Shown: positions 1-8,188, numbered from the stretch's first letter. The stretch is 40,333 nucleotides of DNA from Silicimonas sp. (GCA_022824525.1 JAJDZT010000003.1:1-40333), one strand, 5' to 3'. The notes: generated by a model not told the origin, from the letters alone. Made by a program: numbers and translations.

Positions 1-87
1 GTCAGGTTCGAGAGATCCATTGCGGCCTCTGATTCGAGTTCAGTCAGAAAACGTCATAGACGGTTGACAGAAGAATGTCCAGCCGGT

Positions 88-333
88 TCAGAAAACCCAA
101 TGTAAAAATAGACGATCATGCACAGAAAAAATTCGCCGTGCCACCTGCCCCCCCTCCGGTTGTTTTTGCGTGGGGTTTCCCCATTGCAACGTGAAACGCT
201 TTTCGGTGGTGCGGCCCGGCACGACACTTTCTACCATCGCAGCCCGGACCTGCGGGTGGTTCGCGACCGTCGTGTTCCATGACACGCCGCCGCAACCGAC
301 AAGAGTAAGACACAAAGACAACACCCGAACCAT
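88..333 (-). CDS. Small putative lipoprotein, probably truncated
   Basis: Encodes 81 residues starting at an ATG. The N-terminus has one Arg, a short hydrophobic run and a lipobox-like LVGC with Cys14, so export and lipid attachment are plausible. The middle part (about residues 36-65, with TTEKRF, WGNPTQ and EGGQV) looks like the N-terminal half of small alphaproteobacterial lipoproteins with a WGxPTQ motif. After residue 65 the sequence (ARRIFSVHDRLF) no longer looks like a continuation of such a protein, and the ORF stops early. I infer a truncated or frame-shifted gene rather than an intact one. It is divergent from acpS with 58 bases between the starts. Family assignment is from memory of similar proteins and is weak; function unknown. 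Confidence 0.4.
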   Translation of the reverse strand: MVRVLSLCLTLVGCGGVSWNTTVANHPQVRAAMVESVVPGRTTEKRFTLQWGNPTQKQPEGGQVARRIFSVHDRLFLHWVF

Positions 334-391
334 TCCCTCGGCCTAGCGGAGAAGGGTTGCCAAATCCTTCACGCACGGCCAAATCGGGCGG

Positions 392-796
392 ATGATCCTT
401 GGTATCGGTACAGATCTTTGCAACATCGAGCGCATCGAGCGAACTCTCGATCGCTTCGGCGACCGTTTTCGGAACCGCGTGTTCACCGAAATCGAGCAGG
501 CGAAAGCCGAGCGACGAAAAGACACCGTCGGAACCTATGCCAAACGCTGGGCCGCAAAGGAGGCTTGCTCCAAGGCCCTTGGGACCGGATTGCGCATGGG
601 CATCGGTTGGAAGGATATGTCGGTCAGGAACCTCAAGACCGGGCAACCCGTCATGGAGGTGACAGGATGGGCCGCCGAACGGCTGGCTGACATGACACCA
701 GCGGGGCATGAAGCCATCATTCACGTGACGCTGACGGACGACCATCCCTGGGCGCAGGCCATGGTTGTGATCGAAGCGCGGCCCCTCGCACCTTGA
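392..796 (+). CDS. acpS: Holo-[acyl-carrier-protein] synthase
   Basis: 134 residues, the usual length for AcpS. It transfers the 4'-phosphopantetheine arm of CoA to apo-acyl carrier protein in the cytoplasm, which fatty acid synthesis needs. The N-terminal motif [12 protein letters not shown] contains the Mg-binding Asp8, and [15 protein letters not shown] contains the second metal ligand Glu57 followed by the CoA-binding KEA.SKA..TG signature. The ATG at 392 gives the conserved short N-terminus directly before GIGTD. lepB follows after 52 bases and then rnc, the common alphaproteobacterial order. pdxJ, often upstream of acpS in this group, is not seen; a short lipoprotein remnant on the other strand is there instead. 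Confidence 0.95.
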   Translation: MILGIGTDLCNIERIERTLDRFGDRFRNRVFTEIEQAKAERRKDTVGTYAKRWAAKEACSKALGTGLRMGIGWKDMSVRNLKTGQPVMEVTGWAAERLADMTPAGHEAIIHVTLTDDHPWAQAMVVIEARPLAP

Positions 797-848
797 CTTG
801 AACGGTCTTGCCTGTTCAGAAGGCCGAGGCGTCAAAGAGGCAAAATGA

Positions 849-1640
849 ATGAGCGAAGAAACCGGAACGCTGATGGACGGCGTCGTCGAGACCATCAAGA
901 CAATCGTCTATGCGCTTCTCATTGCGGGGGTTTTTCGCACCCTGTTCTTTCAGCCCTTCTGGATTCCGTCGGGGTCGATGAAGGATACTCTGCTGATCGG
1001 CGATTTTCTCTTCGTGAATAAGATGGCCTATGGCTATTCAGCCTATTCGTGCCCCTTCGCCATTTGCCCGATTTCGGGGCGACTCTTCGGCTCTGAACCG
1101 GAGCGTGGTGACGTCGTCGTGTTCAGGCATCCCGTCAATGGGCAGGATTTCATCAAACGTGTCGTTGGCATGCCAGGTGACACGGTGCAGATGAAGGACG
1201 GGCTCATGTTCATCAACGGCGATCTGGTGCCACAGGTGGCCAACGGTCGTTTCGTGGAAACATATGAGCCACAGGGACCGCAGCGCCGGCGGCCACCTTG
1301 TCTTGAGTCCGGTGTGCCCCTCGGTGGCGACTGCTCAAAAGAGAAATCCATAGAAACGCTACCCGGCGGCACCGAGCATTCGGTACTGAACGTCTATGAC
1401 GATGGTCAGTACGACAATACCGGTATCTTTTCGGTGCCGGCCGGACACTATTTCTTTGTTGGTGACAACCGCGACAATTCTACAGACAGCCGCGAGTTCC
1501 AGGAACGGGGCGGAGTTGGCTTCGTTCCTTACGATCACCTGATAGGACGGGCGGATCGGGTGATGTTCTCTTCTGCGGGTCGGTCGCTTCTGTTCTTCTG
1601 GACCTGGCGGGCGGATCGTTTCTTCAAAAAGATCATCTAG
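849..1640 (+). CDS. lepB: Signal peptidase I
   Basis: 263 residues. Cleaves Sec and Tat signal peptides at the periplasmic face of the inner membrane. One N-terminal membrane segment spans about residues 16-35. The catalytic Ser43 lies in IPSGSMKDTL and the general-base Lys103 in FIKRVVGMPGD. The box E motif GDNRDNSTDSREF is near residue 205. An ATG four bases upstream (845) is in another frame; the ATG at 849 has an AGAGG Shine-Dalgarno about nine bases before it and gives the expected short cytoplasmic N-terminus. A Cys-containing insert (residues about 66-75, and 140-160 with CLESG and GDCSKE) is typical of the longer alphaproteobacterial form. Lies between acpS and rnc and is likely cotranscribed with them. 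Confidence 0.96.
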   Translation: MSEETGTLMDGVVETIKTIVYALLIAGVFRTLFFQPFWIPSGSMKDTLLIGDFLFVNKMAYGYSAYSCPFAICPISGRLFGSEPERGDVVVFRHPVNGQDFIKRVVGMPGDTVQMKDGLMFINGDLVPQVANGRFVETYEPQGPQRRRPPCLESGVPLGGDCSKEKSIETLPGGTEHSVLNVYDDGQYDNTGIFSVPAGHYFFVGDNRDNSTDSREFQERGGVGFVPYDHLIGRADRVMFSSAGRSLLFFWTWRADRFFKKII

Positions 1641-1724
1641 ACAGACGCATATGCTTTGGATGTCCGCTATCAAACCAAACCTTGCCGCCGCGCCACAAAG
1701 CCAAGTGTGTAGCAAGGAAAAGTG

Positions 1725-2408
1725 ATGCAACTCGGTGCGGACCTCAAAGCCTTCTCCCACCGCCTCGGACACGAGTTCACTGATCCTGACCTGCTGATAC
1801 GAGCGCTGACCCACGCTTCGTTCTCAAGCCCCCAGCGACCTGACAATCAGAGGCTGGAGTTCCTTGGTGATCGGGTACTTGGGCTTGTCATTGCAGAGGC
1901 AATGCTTGAAGCCGACACAAGTGCGCGGGAAGGTCAACTTGCACCTCGTTTCAACGCCCTTGTGCGAAAAGAAACCTGCGCTGCCATTGCCCGCGATATC
2001 GGACTTGGGGACGTGCTGAAAATTGGCCGCTCCGAAATGAAATCCGGCGGTCGACGAAAGGATGCACTCCTTGGAGATGCCATGGAGGCCGTCATCGCAG
2101 CCGTTTACAGGGACGCCGGGTTCCAAGCTGCACGCGACATGGTGCTCCGACTTTGGAAGACCCGAATCGAGACAGTCGACAGCGATGCACGAGATGCCAA
2201 GACGAGTCTTCAAGAATGGGCACAGGCACGTGGCCTGCCTCCTCCGGACTATATCGAAACGGGACGGACGGGACCGGATCACGCGCCAGTCTTCACTATC
2301 GAAGCGCGCCTCCAAAACGGGAGGTCCGCGTCCGCCAGCGCCCCATCCAAGCGCGCAGCCGAGCAGGCAGCCGCAAAGGCACTCATGCAGATGGTGAGCG
2401 GAGGCTGA
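1725..2408 (+). CDS. rnc: Ribonuclease III
   Basis: 227 residues from the ATG at 1725; a GTG immediately before it (1722) is an alternative start. AAGGAA lies a suitable distance upstream. RNase III cuts double-stranded RNA, including the 30S rRNA precursor. The endonuclease signature [14 protein letters not shown] is near residues 38-51, and the second acidic cluster [14 protein letters not shown] near residues 112-125. A double-stranded-RNA-binding domain covers about residues 152-225 and ends with [14 protein letters not shown]. In many relatives era and recO follow rnc; here a gene on the opposite strand begins its 3' end four bases after the rnc stop, so the usual order is broken. Confidence 0.96.
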   Translation: MQLGADLKAFSHRLGHEFTDPDLLIRALTHASFSSPQRPDNQRLEFLGDRVLGLVIAEAMLEADTSAREGQLAPRFNALVRKETCAAIARDIGLGDVLKIGRSEMKSGGRRKDALLGDAMEAVIAAVYRDAGFQAARDMVLRLWKTRIETVDSDARDAKTSLQEWAQARGLPPPDYIETGRTGPDHAPVFTIEARLQNGRSASASAPSKRAAEQAAAKALMQMVSGG

Positions 2409-2412
2409 AACC

Positions 2413-3021
2413 TCAGGCGCGGCGTCTCAGCCGCGACCAGACCTTCAGGTCCAGGACCGTTTTCACAGTCGCGAGAAGCACGACAACACAAAGAACGATC
2501 TTGGACCCAAAGCCCATCGTGCCTTCAATCAGAAGCGCATGAACGACGGTGCCAAGCACTGCACTCGCCACCAGAGCGGTGTGTCCCGCACGCCAAACGG
2601 CCGGGGTAATACCGAGCAAACGCCTAAAAGCGGCCAGAAGCGCCGCGAAAAACAGCGCCCACATGGCCAAGACACCCCACACTGAAAATGGGGTGGGCGA
2701 GCGGAAAAACAGCGCGTCAATCACATCGGGAGGGCTGGTCAACCAAAGACCAGCAACATGCACCGTAACACTGGCAAGCAACGCAGCTCCAATCCAGCGA
2801 TGCGCCAGCCGTCCCCTCGCCCGCTCCAGCCCCGGCAGGTAGCCACCTACCAACAACGGCTGAAGAAGCAAAAGGGCCATGCCAGCGATCCCCGCGAAGC
2901 CCGAAATGATATAGATAGTATCGCGGTAGGCGAGAAACTCACTTGTTGCCGCCACCAAGACGGGAACGACCAAAACGGCGAGCAGAGCCCCCCAAATTGC
3001 GACCGCTCTCAAACGGCTCAC
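2413..3021 (-). CDS. Ferric-reductase-like (MsrQ/YedZ-type) b-heme membrane protein
   Basis: 202 residues with about six hydrophobic segments. Two histidine pairs with equal spacing, His74/His88 (HRWIG...HVAG) and His147/His161 (GHTAL...HALL), are the pattern of bis-heme-b coordination in the ferric reductase-like transmembrane domain (family of MsrQ, FRE and NOX). Length matches MsrQ. No FAD or NAD domain follows, so electrons would have to come from the quinone pool or a partner. It starts with GTG three bases after the stop of the Tat-exported gene, implying translational coupling. MsrQ normally pairs with the molybdenum protein MsrP; here the partner is an intradiol-dioxygenase-fold protein, so the role is open. 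The 3' end is convergent with rnc. Confidence 0.75.
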   Translation of the reverse strand: MSRLRAVAIWGALLAVLVVPVLVAATSEFLAYRDTIYIISGFAGIAGMALLLLQPLLVGGYLPGLERARGRLAHRWIGAALLASVTVHVAGLWLTSPPDVIDALFFRSPTPFSVWGVLAMWALFFAALLAAFRRLLGITPAVWRAGHTALVASAVLGTVVHALLIEGTMGFGSKIVLCVVVLLATVKTVLDLKVWSRLRRRA

Positions 3022-3024
3022 CGA

Positions 3025-3528
3025 TCAGGCCGGTTCCAGAACGAAATCAGCATTCAAAGTTGTGTCGCGCGAACTGCTCATCACCGGACGCAGGAACACT
3101 GTTTTGAATTCCTCGCTGTCATAGGCGAGGTGCCCGTGCGCTTGTCCGAAGGCAGGAACGATCTGCGGCATGTCCATACGAAATGTGCCATCAGCGCGCG
3201 TCAGCGTGGCTCCATGGCTGTGCCAATCGCGTTCGTGCCCCTCCGTCGTATGAGCCCAGATTTGGATGCGAACACCTTCCAGCGGCGCACCGTCGCCAGC
3301 GCGGCGCACTGTTCCGGTCATCAAGAACCCACCACCCCCAATTCGCTCTACGATTGGCGCACCAGGGCGAAAATTGTTGGCGCCTCCGCGCATCGATTTA
3401 GTGGGCTTCACACCTGCCGCACGCGCCGGAACCAGCAGGCCGGAGTTCCCTGAGAAAAACAATCCGCCGAGCGTTGCACCGCCTGTCAAAAGTACATTGC
3501 GGCGTGTCTTCTGAAGTTTCGTGTCCAC
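3025..3528 (-). CDS. Tat-exported intradiol ring-cleavage dioxygenase-like protein
   Basis: 167 residues from a GTG start preceded by GGAG at seven bases. The N-terminus KTRRNVLLTGGATLGGLFF is a twin-arginine signal with likely cleavage after ARA (residues 35-38), so the protein should be periplasmic. The mature part has the beta-sandwich pattern of intradiol dioxygenases or transthyretin-like domains: a PLEGVRIQIWAH strand, TRADGTFRMDM, then QAHGHLAY with His131 and His133 where the PxHxH iron-ligand motif sits in catechol dioxygenases. The two tyrosine ligands of true catechol dioxygenases are not evident, and extra histidines lie at 93, 98, 103 and 105, so metal binding is likely but the activity is uncertain. 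First gene of a two-gene unit with the b-heme membrane protein. Confidence 0.65.
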   Translation of the reverse strand: MDTKLQKTRRNVLLTGGATLGGLFFSGNSGLLVPARAAGVKPTKSMRGGANNFRPGAPIVERIGGGGFLMTGTVRRAGDGAPLEGVRIQIWAHTTEGHERDWHSHGATLTRADGTFRMDMPQIVPAFGQAHGHLAYDSEEFKTVFLRPVMSSSRDTTLNADFVLEPA

Positions 3529-3678
3529 GTCAAATCTCCGCTTTGCAAAGCTGTCGTTGTCCCACTCGCTTCCTTATATCGTTCGAAACCTGCGCAGGGA
3601 AACCTTGCTTACAGGTTTGTGATTGCAGCAAATCAAGAGGCGTTGACATCTTGAGCGCATACACGGCTTCCTTGCCGG

Positions 3679-4179
3679 ATGAACATCGACCCGTCTTCCG
3701 TGGTGTTGCGCGACATTGCCATCGGTGATGCCGGGTGGCTTATTCAGCAACATGCCGAGCGGTATGCAGAAGACGAAGGCTTCGACTCCAGTTTCGAGCC
3801 TTTGGTCGCTGAAATACTTGCGGCTTTCCTGCGCAAACATGATCCGGTGACTGAACGCGCCTTCATTGCTGCGGCGGGAGCGACACGTCTTGGATCGATC
3901 TTCTGCGTGCAATCCGGCGAGCCCGGTGTCGCCAAGCTCAGGCTGTTTTACATGTCCCCAGACGCGCGTGGGCTAGGGCTTGGTCAGCGGCTGCTCGACG
4001 CATGCCTCAGTTTCGCCCGCACGGCTGGATATCGTCGGATGCGCCTTTGGACCCACGAAAGTCACCGCGCGGCATGTGCCCTTTACAACAGGAACGGCTT
4101 CTCTTGTGTCGCGTCCGAGCCAGTGCATTCTTTCGGCGTGGATCTTGTGGAACAGACCTGGGAAATCGACTTGGTCTGA
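3679..4179 (+). CDS. GNAT-family N-acetyltransferase
   Basis: 166 residues with a single GNAT domain. The acetyl-CoA-binding motif A is seen in KLRLFYMSPDARGLGLGQRLL (about residues 89-109, with the GLGLGQRLL pyrophosphate loop), followed by RLWTHESHRAACALYNRNGF typical of motif B. It resembles the acetyltransferase half of MarR-GNAT fusion proteins (AERYAEDEGFDSSFEPLVAEI, and HSFGVDLVEQTWEIDL near the C-terminus), but no MarR domain precedes it: upstream is a 150-base gap divergent from the Tat-exported gene. Substrate unknown. It ends 41 bases before tRNA-His. Confidence 0.85.
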   Translation: MNIDPSSVVLRDIAIGDAGWLIQQHAERYAEDEGFDSSFEPLVAEILAAFLRKHDPVTERAFIAAAGATRLGSIFCVQSGEPGVAKLRLFYMSPDARGLGLGQRLLDACLSFARTAGYRRMRLWTHESHRAACALYNRNGFSCVASEPVHSFGVDLVEQTWEIDLV

Positions 4180-4210
4180 GACTTGCAATCGCAATCCGTC
4201 AGCGCTAGGG

Positions 4211-4227
4211 AGGCGGTCGTGCCGCCT
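4211..4227 (+). repeat. Leader hairpin overlapping the 5' end of tRNA-His
   Basis: AGGCGG (4211-4216) is the exact reverse complement of CCGCCT (4222-4227), giving a six-base stem with a five-base loop. The right arm is inside the acceptor strand of the tRNA, and the left arm is identical to the 3' acceptor strand (4287-4292). The leader could therefore compete with the correct acceptor stem in the precursor. Seen directly; any function is inference. Confidence 0.5.
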
Positions 4228-4297
4228 TAGCTCAGTAGGTTAGAGCGCTTGATTGTGGATCAAGAGGTCCCCCGTTCGAGCCGGGGAGGCGGTACCA
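4221..4297 (+). tRNA. tRNA-His (anticodon GTG)
   Basis: 77 bases including an encoded CCA. The cloverleaf is complete: acceptor GCCGCCT with AGGCGGT, D-arm GCTC...GAGC, anticodon stem CTTGA/TCAAG with loop TTGTGGA, and T-arm CCCCG TTCGAGC CGGGG. The anticodon GTG is at 4255-4257. The first acceptor pair is G1-U72 and the discriminator is A73; the base before G1 is T, so there is no encoded G-1. This is the divergent alphaproteobacterial tRNA-His described for Caulobacter, which is charged by an equally divergent HisRS without G-1. Confidence 0.96.
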
Positions 4298-4438
4298 TCA
4301 AACCCAATCAGACAACTATGCCGCTCAGCGCCTTCTGTGTAAGATACTGCCGTTGCAGCCATTTCTACTTGGCCACCTGATGGAAAGATTCGATGCGTGC
4401 GCGTATTCCGTCAGTCATTCTCTCGATTCATGAAAGGC

Positions 4439-4915
4439 CTATCTGTCCGACACGCGGACAGGAAGTTTCGTCGATGCCTTCATTTCCTTTAGCGAAAGGT
4501 TCGAGCGAATACTCGTCACACCTGGGAGACGTCGCAAAGTGCTATCAACAAAAGCGCTATAGTCATCTAGATCGCGAGCAACGACGATAAGCAGAAAATC
4601 ATCCTCCCCGGTCGTGTTGTGGCAAGAAAGGATATTGGGCGTAACCTCTATGATGCGTTGAAACTCGGCCATGGCCGCCTGATCATGCTCCGAGCAACTG
4701 AGTTGGACAAAAGCCATGACCCCGAGCCCAAGCTTTCGTCGTTTGAGGTGGGCTTGATAACCTTCGATGATGCCCGTTTCTTCCAATTTCTTGAGTCGCC
4801 GCCAGCTTGGCGTCTCACTCATGTTGAGATGCTCGGCGAGCTTGGAGTTGGTCATCCGCCCGTCATCTTGGAGAATTTCGAGAATCTGTGCGTTTACCGC
4901 GTCGATACCTGACAT
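4439..4915 (-). CDS. Lrp/AsnC-family transcriptional regulator
   Basis: 158 residues. The N-terminal helix-turn-helix (about residues 5-55: DAVNAQILEILQDDGRMT, SKLAEHLNMSETPSWRRLKKLEE) and a C-terminal RAM/AsnC effector domain (about residues 65-145, VMAFVQLSCSE...TGEDDFLLIVVA) are typical in order and length. Such proteins form octamers that sense amino acids or related metabolites. It is divergent from the alcohol dehydrogenase-proC-aminotransferase operon, with 140 bases between the start codons, so it very likely controls that operon and itself. The effector is unknown, though an amino acid handled by the aminotransferase is a natural guess. Confidence 0.9.
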   Translation of the reverse strand: MSGIDAVNAQILEILQDDGRMTNSKLAEHLNMSETPSWRRLKKLEETGIIEGYQAHLKRRKLGLGVMAFVQLSCSEHDQAAMAEFQRIIEVTPNILSCHNTTGEDDFLLIVVARDLDDYSAFVDSTLRRLPGVTSIRSNLSLKEMKASTKLPVRVSDR

Positions 4916-4952
4916 GAGTGGATTATCCTCAAAGGCACTTTGAAATCAAAAC

Positions 4953-5009
4953 TTTCTGCTCAAAAGAAACAGATATCAAGACAGAATAGCAAACCCATTC
5001 CGATATAAT
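4953..5009 (+). promoter_or_regulatory. Divergent promoter region with candidate Lrp site and -10 box
   Basis: The 140-base divergent spacer is AT-rich. TTTCT-N7-AGAAA at 4953-4969 is an imperfect dyad of the kind Lrp-type proteins bind. A perfect TATAAT at 5004-5009, itself flanked by CCGA/TCGG, could be the -10 box of the rightward operon, with transcription starting about 5016 and a 40-base leader. No strong -35 match is seen, which fits an activated promoter. Confidence 0.4.
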
Positions 5010-5055
5010 TCGGTAGAAATAACTCAAATCTAACTCAGAGCCGAAAGACCCTGCC

Positions 5056-6090
5056 ATGAAAGCTGTTCTGTTCGAGAAGTTTCAAGAGCCTCCAAAAGTC
5101 GTCACCGTCGCTGATCCCAAGCCGGAAACCCACGGCGTTATCCTGAAAGTCGAGGCTACAGGTGTCTGCCGCAGCGATTGGCACGGCTGGATGGGGCACG
5201 ACAGCGACATCGAATTGCCGCATGTTCCCGGGCATGAACTCGCGGGCGTGGTCGAGGCTGTAGGCAAGGACGTGAAGAACTGGAAAGTTGGCGACCGGGT
5301 GACGGTACCATTCATCTGCGGATGCGGGTCATGCAGCGAGTGCCTCGCGGGTCATCAGCAAGTGTGTCTGCATCAAGAGCAGCCCGGCTTCACTCATTGG
5401 GGCAGTTTTGCAGAATATGTGCCGATCCATCAGGCCGACCTGAACGCGGTGGCTTTGCCGGAAACCATGGACTTCGCCACGGCCGCTAGTCTGGGTTGCC
5501 GTTTCGCCACTTCATTCCGGGCGGTAATCGATCAAGGCGAAGTGACGGCTGGTCAATGGGTGGCCGTTCATGGGTGCGGCGGTGTCGGTCTCTCGGCAGT
5601 GATGATTGCCACTGCAGCCGGAGCCAATGTGATTGGAATAGACCTTGATCCCGCCAAGTTGGCTTTGGCGAAGGAACTTGGGGCGGTCGCAACGGTCAAT
5701 GGCGCGAACAACGTTGTTGAGGCGATCAGCGAGATCACCAAAGGCGGCGCGCATGTCTCGCTGGACGCTCTAGGGCACCCTGTAACGATGACCAATTCAA
5801 TCCTGTGTCTGCGCCCTCGCGGCAAACATGTCCAAGTCGGCCTGATGCTGGGCGATCATGCCGCTCCGGCCGTGCCCATGCCAAAGATCGTCGGGCAAGA
5901 GATCGAACTCCTGGGATCACATGGCATGCAAGCGCATCGCTATGGAGCGATGCTGGACATGGTTGATAGCGGCAAGTTGGACCCTGCGCGGCTAGTTGGC
6001 GATAAAATCAGCATCGACGCGGCCCCGGAAGCTCTGATGAACATGGATAAGTTTCAGTCCGTCGGTGCGACCGTCATCACGAGCTTCTGA
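5056..6090 (+). CDS. Zinc-dependent medium-chain alcohol dehydrogenase
   Basis: 344 residues, the normal length for this superfamily. Catalytic zinc ligands are Cys38 ([10 protein letters not shown]) and His60-Glu61 ([13 protein letters not shown]). A structural-zinc lobe has Cys90, Cys93, Cys96 and Cys104, with an extra Cys88. The Rossmann motif [10 protein letters not shown] lies near residues 174-183, followed by an acidic residue (GIDLDPAK), so NAD is the more likely cofactor. It oxidises an alcohol or reduces an aldehyde; the substrate cannot be read from sequence. It heads an operon with proC and an aminotransferase, each following after a three-base gap containing the same GCC before ATG. 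The operon is divergent from the Lrp-type regulator. Confidence 0.9.
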   Translation: MKAVLFEKFQEPPKVVTVADPKPETHGVILKVEATGVCRSDWHGWMGHDSDIELPHVPGHELAGVVEAVGKDVKNWKVGDRVTVPFICGCGSCSECLAGHQQVCLHQEQPGFTHWGSFAEYVPIHQADLNAVALPETMDFATAASLGCRFATSFRAVIDQGEVTAGQWVAVHGCGGVGLSAVMIATAAGANVIGIDLDPAKLALAKELGAVATVNGANNVVEAISEITKGGAHVSLDALGHPVTMTNSILCLRPRGKHVQVGLMLGDHAAPAVPMPKIVGQEIELLGSHGMQAHRYGAMLDMVDSGKLDPARLVGDKISIDAAPEALMNMDKFQSVGATVITSF

Positions 6091-6093
6091 GCC

Positions 6094-6891
6094 ATGGAAA
6101 GACTCGCGTTCATCGGCGGCGGCAACATGGCGTCAGCTATCATAGGCGGATTGATTGCCAGCGGGCGAGAGCCGCCCGACATCACAGTGATCGATCCGAA
6201 TGCAGAACAACGCCAACGGCTCACGGACCAATATGGTATCGCAGCGACCGATGAAACGGCGCGCGCAGCGACGGCTGATATCATCGTACTGGCAGTCAAG
6301 CCGCAAGTTATTGCCACGGTCGCGGCACAGTTTGAGACCAACCTGGCAGAGAAATTGGTCATCAGCATCGCGGCCGGGATCACAATTGCCACTATGGAGG
6401 ACCTGTTTGGACCGGTCGCCATTGCCCGCACAATGCCGAATACACCCGCGTTGTTGGGTTTGGGAGCGACCGGCCTTTACGTCAACGACCAAACGAGCGA
6501 CGCCCAACGTTCGGCGGCGCAAGCGATAATCGAGGCTTTCGGCATATGCGTCACCGTCGAGCGCGAAGAACTTCTAGACGCCGTAACGGCGGTGTCTGGC
6601 AGTGGTCCGGCATACTTCTTCAGATTGATTGAGGAGATGATCCGATCAGGAACCGCACTTGGCCTGGCGCCGGAAGATGCAAGGGCGTTGACCTTGCAAA
6701 CGGCACTTGGCGCAACATCCATGGCCGCGACTTCTGACACCATGCCAGAAGAGCTGCGCGCCCGCGTCACCTCGCCCAATGGCACGACCCATGCTGCGAT
6801 TGTCTCTTTGCAAAGAGATGGGTTTGGAGAGGTCATCGCCTCCGCCATGATGGCCTGCCGGAACCGCGCTGCAGAGTTGGGAAAGGACTAA
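6094..6891 (+). CDS. proC: Pyrroline-5-carboxylate reductase
   Basis: 265 residues. The N-terminal Rossmann fold begins at once with FIGGGNMASAIIGGL. The family signatures are present: VLAVKPQ, RTMPNTPALLGLGATGL, AVSGSGPAYFFRLIEEM, and VTSPNGTTHAAI near the C-terminus. The enzyme reduces a five-membered cyclic imine, classically 1-pyrroline-5-carboxylate to proline with NAD(P)H. Placement between an alcohol dehydrogenase and an aminotransferase under a dedicated Lrp-type regulator suggests a specialised role in amino acid or cyclic imine turnover rather than housekeeping proline synthesis, though the housekeeping role cannot be excluded. Family call is firm; pathway is inference. Confidence 0.93.
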   Translation: MERLAFIGGGNMASAIIGGLIASGREPPDITVIDPNAEQRQRLTDQYGIAATDETARAATADIIVLAVKPQVIATVAAQFETNLAEKLVISIAAGITIATMEDLFGPVAIARTMPNTPALLGLGATGLYVNDQTSDAQRSAAQAIIEAFGICVTVEREELLDAVTAVSGSGPAYFFRLIEEMIRSGTALGLAPEDARALTLQTALGATSMAATSDTMPEELRARVTSPNGTTHAAIVSLQRDGFGEVIASAMMACRNRAAELGKD

Positions 6892-6894
6892 GCC

Positions 6895-8079
6895 ATGTTC
6901 GAACAGGTCGAGGACTATCCGGTCGACCCCATCATGATTGGCACCGAATACTTCGCGCAAGACCCGCGAACGGACAAGCTCAACCTAACCGTGGGCATCT
7001 ATCAGAACGAAGATGGGCAAACACCTGTTCTCAAGGCCGTGAAACTCGCCGAACAGCGATTGACGGAGACCCAGAGCAGCAAATCCTACCTCGCGTTGAC
7101 CGGGGACACAGAATACTGTCGGGTCTTGAGTCGCGAAATCCTGAAAGATGCCTTTGATGCAAGCTTGGTGACCGCCCAGACCTCAGGCGGGGCCGTCGCG
7201 TTGCGGGTCATGGCGGACCTACTGGCACAGATGCCCAAACCACCGACGGTGTGGCTGCAAACGCCAACCTACGGCAACTATGTTCCGATCCTGAAAGCCG
7301 CTAATGCGCAATTCGCTCATGTGCCCTACTACCATTCGATCCAACGTGAGATCACCTTTGATCTGATGTTAGATGCGTTGAATGCCGCCAAACCCGGTGA
7401 CGTTTTTCTGTTTCAGGGTGTTTGCCACAACCCGACGGGCGCCGACCTTAGCGCGGACCAATTCGGTGCTTTGCTGGACCGCCTTGAGGCGCTCGGGGTC
7501 GTCCCTTGGATTGACCTCGCATACCTTGGCTTCGCGCGAAGCTGGGACGAAGACTGCGAGATGGCGCGTAAGATTGCCGCGCGTTTCCCGGAGTGCATTG
7601 TTTGCATCACGCTGTCCAAGTCTTTCGGGATCTATCGCGATCGCGCTGGCGCATTGTTCGTCAAAACGCGCGTGCAGGACAAGAACCGGATACACCGTGC
7701 CGTGTCGGCGATCGTACGCTCGGGCGCTTCGCACGCACCAGATCACGGCCCGTCAGTCGTGCGCACTATCTTTCAAGACGATGCCTTGAGAAGGCTTTGG
7801 CTGAAAGAACTGGAGCAAATGCGTGTGAGAGTGGCAGGCGTTCGCCAGGAAATCGCTTCAAGGGAACGGGCAATGATTGGCACGGAAAATCTGGCCTATT
7901 TCGCTGATCAATCCGGCATGTTCTCGCTTCTTCCACTGACCGAAGCGCAGGAAATTGCTCTGACCCGCGATCACGGCATCCATGTTGTCAAAGGCGGTCG
8001 GGTAAACGTTGCCCGGCTTTCCGGGGATGATATCGAGAAGCTGATAAAGGCAGTCTCTGAGGTCACGTCTGTTTCTTAG
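6895..8079 (+). CDS. Aspartate/aromatic amino acid aminotransferase (class I, AspC/TyrB-like)
   Basis: 394 residues, matching the AspC/TyrB subgroup in length. PLP-site residues are all recognisable: SKSYLALTGD, CHNPTGADL (Asn binding the PLP oxygen), PWIDLAYLGFA (Asp and Tyr), LSKSFGIYRDRAG with the Schiff-base Lys and phosphate-binding Arg, and GGRVNVARLS with the Arg that binds the substrate carboxylate. It should move an amino group between an acidic or aromatic amino acid and 2-oxoglutarate. Third gene of the Lrp-linked operon, three bases after proC. The next gene is convergent, so the operon ends here; the 109-base gap to it has no clear terminator. Confidence 0.92.
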   Translation: MFEQVEDYPVDPIMIGTEYFAQDPRTDKLNLTVGIYQNEDGQTPVLKAVKLAEQRLTETQSSKSYLALTGDTEYCRVLSREILKDAFDASLVTAQTSGGAVALRVMADLLAQMPKPPTVWLQTPTYGNYVPILKAANAQFAHVPYYHSIQREITFDLMLDALNAAKPGDVFLFQGVCHNPTGADLSADQFGALLDRLEALGVVPWIDLAYLGFARSWDEDCEMARKIAARFPECIVCITLSKSFGIYRDRAGALFVKTRVQDKNRIHRAVSAIVRSGASHAPDHGPSVVRTIFQDDALRRLWLKELEQMRVRVAGVRQEIASRERAMIGTENLAYFADQSGMFSLLPLTEAQEIALTRDHGIHVVKGGRVNVARLSGDDIEKLIKAVSEVTSVS

Positions 8080-8188
8080 CTAGCGCTGTTACTGCAAGCG
8101 TGAACGTCAATCTTCAAGCAACTGAAAACGCTCCCTTCGGACCAGTTTCCCCTTCTCTGTCGGAGCGGACTCTGACCCAGCGGGTGTC

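Noticed and set aside
8129..8167. Terminator between the aminotransferase and the DMT-type gene
   Set aside because: CGCTCC and GGAGCG can pair, but the loop is about 27 bases and no T-run follows on either strand.
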